A DNA stretch of 64,000 nucleotides, taken from Tetrapyrgos nigripes. Lineage: Eukaryota > Basidiomycota > Agaricomycetes > Agaricales > Campanellaceae. Below, piece by piece: positions 58,263-64,000 of this stretch (its first letter is position 1; the number at the start of each line of letters is the position of its first letter). A program made the translations under genes and the position numbers. Where the stretch lies: positions 40,689 through 104,688 of the forward strand of contig JAACJM010000283.1 of NCBI GenBank assembly GCA_013368315.1. Direction: 5' to 3'. The notes beneath the pieces are model-generated. The model saw only the letters and a list, made by a program, of their open reading frames with translations. It made no database searches and was not told the DNA's origin.

Positions 58263-58683
58263 GTCAGGGTTGTTGTAGATTGGAAGAGAAAGAGTTGGAA
58301 CAGCGGTTGGAGCTTTCTGAGGGGTTTTTCATGATATCCAAAGTCCACAACATCACGAAAAAACGCCAATCCGAAGGTCTTGAGTGGGTTCCGAGGCCAT
58401 TGAGACACGACGCGCAACCGTTGTTAATGTAAAAAACGCGCGCTTGGGGCGACTTACAGTTATGTAAGCATGTGATGTGACTGATGCGCTCGCGTGGTTC
58501 TGTGCCAAATGCTCGATTTCGATGACAGCGACGATGAGCACCCTCCCTCCCCACTGAAAAATCCACATCTTTGTCAAGAAGGAGAATTTATATGTAGAAC
58601 AAATATGTACTACTCAGTTTTGCGATTTAATTTACCTAGATCTCATTACGGCAAAGTGTGCCATTGGCCGGTGGATGACTGTA

Positions 58684-58933
58684 TAGTCGAATAGTTCAAT
58701 TTGCGAGTAGTTTAGAGGCAGAACGAGATTTGGCCGGTAAAGTTTAGTTACCGGCTTACATGTGATGCGATGTACGGGTCGAGTCAAATTTTCAAACCCC
58801 TGACCGTGTCAATGTTTTGACGCCTGAGGCGATTCCTTTTTGGGATGACATCAGGGATTGCTTCCGGAGATCGTTGGCTTGTGATTGGATGGATGGATGG
58901 ATGGATACAATTGTCAATGGACCCGAGGGTCCG
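58684..58933. repeat. Fourth segment copy, left part
   Basis: From about 58772 (GGGTCGAGTCAA, GATGACATCAGGGATTGCTT) to 58933 the sequence matches 46190-46325. It continues at 61956 after a 3-kb insertion. A (GGAT)n tract lies at about 58887-58905. Confidence 0.75.
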
Positions 58934-59210
58934 CACCTCATATTACCAAATACCCGGGTGTATACAAGCCGGTAAGCGATCGTTGATCCGCTTGTATACA
59001 AGGCGATATCTCTTACCTCCCCCAAGTCCGTTAAAGTTGGGGGACTTATAGGAGCTTATAGGGAGCAGGGAGCTATAGGGGAGGTGCCATTGCCGGTATT
59101 AGCAGGAGACCTTCGGGAAAGCTCGGGGGCATCTAGGCGCTCTCCGTCCGTTCCCACGAGTCGTAATGCGTCATTTCCCGCCGCCGACACAGTATCCCAC
59201 CATATCCTTC

Positions 59211-59728
59211 CAGTGTTCGCCTTAAGGCTTAAGGGCAAATTAATTTAAGGCCTTAACAAATTAACAAATTAAGGCCTAACTTGCTCAGAGAAATTTATTA
59301 AGGCTTAATTAAGACTTAAGTAGAAAATGAAATGAGATACAAAGATGTAAACAACATTTTACTTGCTGTTGTTGGTAATAAAAGCCTTTGTCCATTGCTC
59401 TCTGGAATGCAGGAGTACTATATATGAGACTGGTACAACCAAGATTTGACTAAGATCAGAAGCAAAATAGCAGCCATAGCCACATTAGCAGACTTGCCAA
59501 GTCTGAACAGGGCTGGAGAATAGAAGGTTTGTATATGGAACTAAAGAAGCAGGAGGAGATACCCAATGATGGTGCATTGGAAGGCTTTGGGATGAGTACA
59601 GGGGTATTTAGAGAATTTTATTTTAGGCCTTAAAATTCTCTTAAAATCAAATTAATTTAAGGCCTAGTTAAGGTTTTAAGGCCTAACTTCGTTGAGTGGC
59701 CTTAATTAAGGCCTTAAGGTGAACACTG
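59211..59728. mobile_element. hAT-like MITE rich in TTAAGGCC
   Basis: The ends are CAGTGTTCGCCTTAAGGC and inverted GCCTTAAGGTGAACACTG; TATCCTTC is duplicated at 59203-59210 and 59729-59736. Numerous TTAAGGCC/GGCCTTAA words lie within 100 bp of each end. 518 bp, no coding capacity. Confidence 0.88.
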
Positions 59729-59915
59729 TATCCTTCCTTCCTCTTGAGGTTTGCAATCATTAAGATGGCGCTCATTTACACATTGAGGCCCATAGTGATA
59801 GCTTTCCTCTAAGTCACTACAGGTAGATCACAAAGGACATTGCTGTAGTATACATGTATATGACTAGTACTCTCTACAATGTACTGATGTGGCAATTTGT
59901 CTATCAAGGTGAAGC

Positions 59916-60299
59916 TAGTGTTGCACGTGGCTCGACTCGACTCCGGCTAAGCTGAGAGCCAAGCCGATGTTTAGCCAAGCTGAGTCGAACAAAAATGAGC
60001 CGGCTCTGTGTACCTCGGCTCTGGCTGGCTTTGTAGCCTAAAATAGAGAGCCCCATACAAAGACCCTGAAACGATGAATACAGGAAACGACCCAAGGTCT
60101 AGAGCCGTTTAATAGACCTGTATACAAAATCATGTAGCCGCTGTATGATCTGTATTCAAATAAATAACTGGCGGCTCGATTCAGCTCAAGCCGGAGTCAA
60201 CGAGTTGTTTATGGCTCGAAAGCCAAGCCACGGTTATGACTTCATCAAGCCGTTCATAGCCGAGCCGGAGTGAGCCGGAGTTGAGCCGGTGCAACACTA
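59916..60299. mobile_element. hAT-like MITE rich in GAGCCGGA
   Basis: The ends are TAGTGTTGCACG and inverted GTGCAACACTA; GGTGAAGC is duplicated exactly at 59908-59915 and 60300-60307. Internal words such as GAGCCGGAGT and GGCTCGA repeat near both ends. 384 bp, no coding capacity. Confidence 0.9.
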
Positions 60300-60307
60300 G
60301 GTGAAGC

Positions 60308-61845
60308 TAGTAGCACTGGACATAGGTAATCTATGGACATGGCTGCATTGATATCCATACTCACACTGACCGCCAGTGTACATAATCCAAGGTAAAACTA
60401 AGTAAGTATGGTTGCCCTTGCACACATGATGCATTGATCCACTCTCTGACTCTGACAAACATTTAAGCAGCTATATACCTACTACTGGACGCCTAGTATC
60501 CATTTGTTAGGGCGGTCAACGTCAAGAGAAAAGCCTGTCCTCAACGCTGCTCGGGAAAATCCGAGGTCACTTCCCACGCTCTCCATCAGACCCGCCCTCT
60601 CTTTGCCTCAACTCGGCTTCCCTGAACAGGCCAATATGTGCCTCGGAGATTGACGGAATATGCTTTGAGTATGCACGGGTATATGTAGAATATTTATTTC
60701 AGTGGGATCATCGGTATTCAGCAGGGTATTGGTGGATTAATCAAAAAGACTCAGAATTTGGCCATTTCCCGGCATTCGTACTTGAATAGAGCACTTATCC
60801 AAAGGTTTAAAATGTCAAATAAATGGCCAAAAGGTAGCTAATACACTATATAATGTTCAAATATGCCATCCCGCTAATTCACTGTCATTTGGGTATGTCA
60901 CACTCTTAGAACACTTTGGTATCATGAAGTACATAGGAAAGCTAACACGAAACAGTAACATTCCAGGTTCGAGCACTAAATCATTTCAAAAATGCACAGA
61001 ATTACATATAATGGAACCTAGAGCATATTGGAACTCTTCAGCGCAGAAATTAGGATATAGATATTGATAGTCATGGGCTCGCCGTTGTCACAAAGGTACA
61101 GTGGCGGACAGACACTATATCAGCAATGAACGGTGGCGCGCTGACCGCCATTGGGTAAAGTGGATTCAAACAGATGTATACACTGTTTAGAATGGATATT
61201 CATACTACGATACATCTCTTTAAAGCCGGAATGCCGCATTACACTTACCACTGTATTTAAAAAATATGTACTGCTTTTCGGTTCTACGTCCATAAAATAA
61301 TAACCTAAGTGAAAGATACACTACATACTAACATTCCCCGTAGATATCTAATGTTTTGTGCACAACATCGTGTTGCATTGACAAAGGCGCAATGCGACGA
61401 GCAATCCCGACGCACGCGCCGTTACCGCCGTATTCCCTATATGGCTAATTCGCTTGTGTAAGACGTCCAGATATGTACATCCGGACGTTGCCGAGTTCTG
61501 CCTTGTTCCTCGACGGCAACGACTCCGAGGATAAAGAAGAGGACGTGTTGGATGGGTCGCTTGCTGGTTGCAACGCTGACACCGACAACAGCATTAATTG
61601 GCTCCCGTATAGTCTTGTTCTGAATTTATTATATTTTAGCTATTTAGTACTTACATAGTATGGTAGGGCGGGACAGTGACGAGAGGGCGGGACGACGCGC
61701 TGGCTGCGATGTGTCGTCAGTGCGATGTATAGGAAATGGCGGGAAAGCGCCCAGCCTCGCTCCCACATGTACCAGTCTCTACCACTTACCTGTACTGGTA
61801 CCTCCCTATACCCAGCGTTACCCAATCCCTGCTCCCTCTCTAAGG
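60308..61845. other. Interior of the 3-kb element, no gene seen
   Basis: Only a 61-codon frame at 61473-61658 (LDGNDSEDKEEDVLDGSLAG) stands out as acidic and protein-like, with no recognisable domain. The rest is AT-rich and unassigned. Confidence 0.4.
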
Positions 61846-62091
61846 CCCCCAACTTTAACGGACTTGGGGAAGGTAAGAGATATCGTCTTGTATACAAGCG
61901 GATCAACGATCGCTTACCGGCTTGTATACACCCGGGTATTTGGTAATATGAGGTGAGGGTCCGAAATGAGTCAAAGTCATTGGCCTGGGATTATGTACAT
62001 GCCTGGAGTTGCTCGGTGATGGTGATTCGAGGCGGTGGTCTTCTTTTTTTCGTCGCACTGACTATACCCTGTTAAACTGAAAAACTAGCAT

Positions 62092-62161
62092 AGCAGCATG
62101 GCGCAGTGAGCGCGCGGGGCCCATAACCCCGAGGTCACTTGATCGAAACAAGTTGCTGCTA
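62092..62161 (+). pseudogene. tRNA-iMet, nearly complete relic, copy 4
   Basis: It folds as an initiator tRNA-Met: acceptor AGCAGCA with TGCTGCT, an A1-T72 pair typical of eukaryotic initiators, anticodon stem CGGGG/CCCCG around CCCATAA (anticodon CAT), T-arm ACTTG-ATCGAAA-CAAGT and a B-box GATCGAAAC. Two defects argue against function: the D-loop is AGTGA, two bases shorter than the AGTGGTA of copy 3, and base 33 is C where T is nearly invariant. No clear oligo-T terminator follows at once (a T-run comes at about 62186-62192). Confidence 0.65.
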
Positions 62162-63611
62162 CTTATCCAAAGTTTCTCTGCACACTTTTTTTCCCCTTTT
62201 GCTCCTTTATTTCTCTCTGCCCTTCTTTCTTTCTCCACATATGTCGTGAACACCAGTAGTTTCAAAGGCCCGGCTTTTCGGCTTGTTGGGTTGTACGTAG
62301 ACAAGCTCATGTAATGCTTTTGTGTAACGACCTCGACACGGATGAATAGTCTCAAATTAAAGTACATAGTCTCGAAAATCAGACTGAGACTGATGATGTC
62401 TACCGTGACCATGTATATACGCGCGCTGAGTACTGAGTTAAGATGATCTGGCTGCACACAGATACATAGATAGACAAATAGATAGAAATACACGGTACGC
62501 GTGGTCCTTCACGAACATGCCGAATTACAGTGTAAGGCGGGGCGAGTGATCCTGAGGTTGAGGTAGCGAATGAGGTTACAGAGGACGATAGTACGAAGGG
62601 CTTGGCTAGGATCGTAATTCTGAAATTGACAAAGGAAAATTTTAAGCTGCGATGAAAACCAAACGCAAAATTTTTCATTCACTCTATTGTTACCCATATG
62701 CATCAGGTCCTCATTGCCATTTACCTATCTCTTTGTTCATAAACCATCACGACGTCGAGAACGTTCCTCCTGAGTAATCAGTCTTTCATGTACGCACGTC
62801 AAAAGCCTCTGGTCTTGTGCTCTACTTGTCGTCTACCGTATCTCTGCTTAAAAGAAAGGTATCGATCCAGGGCGAACGTTACATACATGTCAATGCAGGC
62901 AATTGCAAGGTCATGATTAAATTTTAAATCGTTCAGTCAACTTCTCCCCGAGTCAAAGATTTTCGTGCCCGAGGTCCCCGAGCGATAAATAAACTATGTA
63001 GGAACACTCAGTGCGCGGGTGGCGCGAAAAGACCTCACTGCATTAATTACTTATGAGCCTTGGGGTACAGCCTCGACAATTTTTGTACCAGTACCGTAAC
63101 CGTACTGCTACCGTTGTTTTCGGCGTTCAAGGCTAAGCCGGCTTTAAAACTTGTATCTGTGCTCTGTTTCATTATGTAGCCTCTGCACGTCCAAGGCTCA
63201 AGCAATTGCAATCATATAGGCTATTGCGAACGACATCGCAGACTCGCACATACTTGGCACATACATACTGGTGAACGCCCATCATTGCCATTCCATTAAT
63301 TCGCCGATGTCCCTGCCAGACGATCCGCGGGTGTACGTATACAGAAGGCTATGCGAAAATCGCTCAGCAATGAAGTTGCCATTTCTGGCCACAATCTCCC
63401 TATGTCGCACAGCCATCCATCCAATGCCATGTGCAGTGAATAAGGGAAAGTCAACCAACTCTCTCGCGGGGTCTCGGGTTCAGCGCCCTGAACCCTAAGG
63501 CCTAAGCCTTTGTATTGAATTTCAAAGTGAGTATACTTCATTCTTTTCTTATCGTTTCACTACCTCAATCCGAATCGTGCGCCACGCATTCAGTTGCACA
63601 AAGCTTGGGAC

Positions 63612-63617
63612 TATAAA
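63612..63617 (+). promoter_or_regulatory. TATA box of the cupredoxin-like gene
   Basis: TATAAA lies 118 bp upstream of the ATG at 63730, followed by a pyrimidine-rich leader. The same promoter is present without its gene in units 1 and 2. Confidence 0.5.
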
Positions 63618-63729
63618 GGAGTACTACTCCGACTCGTTGAATTCTTCACCTTCTTTCTTCCCTTCCCTCCCTCCCTTCCAGTGTCAGATTACAAACCTTA
63701 AATTCTTCTAATCAACTTGAACCGGTACC

Positions 63730-64000
63730 ATGCTCTCCAGCACGACTCGGACTCTCATCCTCGCTGCCAGTGCTCTGTCTCTTGCGACAGCTGCCTTCGC
63801 CACCAACTATGACGTCGCTGTTGGTCCCAATGGCAATTTGGTATTCTATCCCGAATATGTGATTGCCAGCCTGGTGATACTGTGAACTTTGTTTTTGTAA
63901 GTACAAGTTCTCTCTCTCTGATAAACTGAGCGCTCACAATTTTTTTTTCTCTTCAGCCATCCCAAGAACCACACAGTGACTCAATCGAGTTTTGACTCTC
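63730..64000 (+). pseudogene. Secreted cupredoxin-like protein, 5' part, frame broken
   Basis: The ATG opens a signal peptide (MLSSTTRTLILAASALSLAT, cleavage probably after AFA) followed by TNYDVAVGPNGNLVFYPEYV, the first strands of a fungal cupredoxin. The next block, DCQPGDTVNFVF, is one frame off, and the ATG frame stops at 63883-63885. A GTAAGT donor at 63897 and a CAG acceptor at 63956 lead to HPKNHTVTQSSFDS, the copper-site His region, which is back in the ATG frame. So one base is missing near 63860 and one extra T sits in the T-run at 63892-63896. Either the gene is dead or the sequence has two small errors. The window ends inside exon 2. Confidence 0.7.

Larger units (their letters stand above)
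51694..58681 (+). mobile_element. Outer pogo-type element, split by a second pogo element
   Basis: The ends are CAGTCATCCACCGGCCAATG and its inverse, flanked by TA (51692-51693 and 58682-58683), as expected for pogo (Tc1/mariner superfamily, CENP-B-related transposase). Removing the inner element (52923-55896 plus one TA) leaves about 4.0 kb. It carries a degenerate transposase on the plus strand in two halves and a spliced gene on the minus strand near its right end. Confidence 0.9.
58934..61955. mobile_element. 3-kb non-autonomous element with ~110-bp TIRs
   Basis: The element begins CACCTCATATTACCAAATAC and ends with its exact inverse; the inverted repeats run about 110 bp with only two or three mismatches. 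AGGGTCCG is duplicated at 58926-58933 and 61956-61963. Sister segment copies lack it. Long TIRs with 8-bp duplications suggest a MULE-like or other 8-bp-TSD element; hAT or P-like cannot be excluded. No transposase frame is seen. It holds two hAT-like MITEs (59211-59728 and 59916-60299). Confidence 0.85.
61956..63729. repeat. Fourth segment copy, right part
   Basis: Matches 17037-18350 of unit 1, 27830-29110 of unit 2 and, for the first ~430 bp, 46330-46890 of copy 3. Holds the tRNA relic, the MKQS frame (about 63060-63172, deleted in the YGTG region) and the cupredoxin promoter. Confidence 0.75.

Overview
The window looks like a transposon-rich accessory region of a basidiomycete mushroom (Agaricomycete) genome. 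Supporting signs are spliced genes with roughly 50-bp introns, an NB-ARC/TPR NOD-like receptor pair, a fungal-type P-loop GTPase with ten short exons, a degenerate Trp-rich protein of a kind I associate with mushrooms, relics of a eukaryotic initiator tRNA-Met, and abundant Tc1/mariner, pogo, hAT-like and Ty3/gypsy sequence. There is no operon structure. All family assignments are by eye, without database searches.

Layout. 1-1.4 kb: degenerate Trp-rich protein gene. 1.4-5.4 kb: palindromic repeat DNA, an intact Tc1-like element (3087-4713) and a truncated Old Yellow Enzyme gene. 6.7-9.9 kb: nested repeats, including a Tc1 derivative (6824-8460) whose right end is an inverted copy of its left end. 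10-13 kb: mostly unassigned. 13.4-23.2 kb and 24.06-34.0 kb: two tandem copies of a ~10-kb segment, each holding a broken low-complexity gene, a tRNA relic, an orphan promoter and an NB-ARC/TPR receptor. 34.5-39.8 kb: remnants of unknown genes and a gypsy fragment. 39844-41470: second Tc1 copy, nearly identical to the first. 41.9-46.8 kb: third, partial copy of the segment, with the best preserved low-complexity gene and a tRNA relic containing an insertion. 47.05-48.68 kb: GTPase gene whose ten-exon model closes in frame. 49838-50349: hAT-like MITE. 51694-58681: a pogo element split by a second pogo element (52923-55896) and carrying an antisense coiled-coil gene. 58.8-63.7 kb: fourth partial segment copy, split by a 3-kb long-TIR element that itself holds two hAT-like MITEs. 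63.7-64 kb: start of a cupredoxin-like secreted protein gene.

How it fits together. One ancestral segment (low-complexity gene, initiator tRNA, promoter of a secreted cupredoxin) was copied at least four times. Two copies share a 5' deletion and are joined to a receptor gene; these were then tandemly duplicated as a unit. Receptor copy 1 is open through its NB-ARC/TPR exon, while copy 2 carries a nonsense codon and a frameshift. Insertions can be dated relative to one another because uninterrupted sister copies or in-frame reconstructions exist for several of them. The strongest candidates for something new are the antisense spliced gene inside the pogo element, the receptor pair with near-identical 120-bp TPR repeats differing in number, and a symmetric, swapped C/T difference in the ends of the two Tc1 copies.
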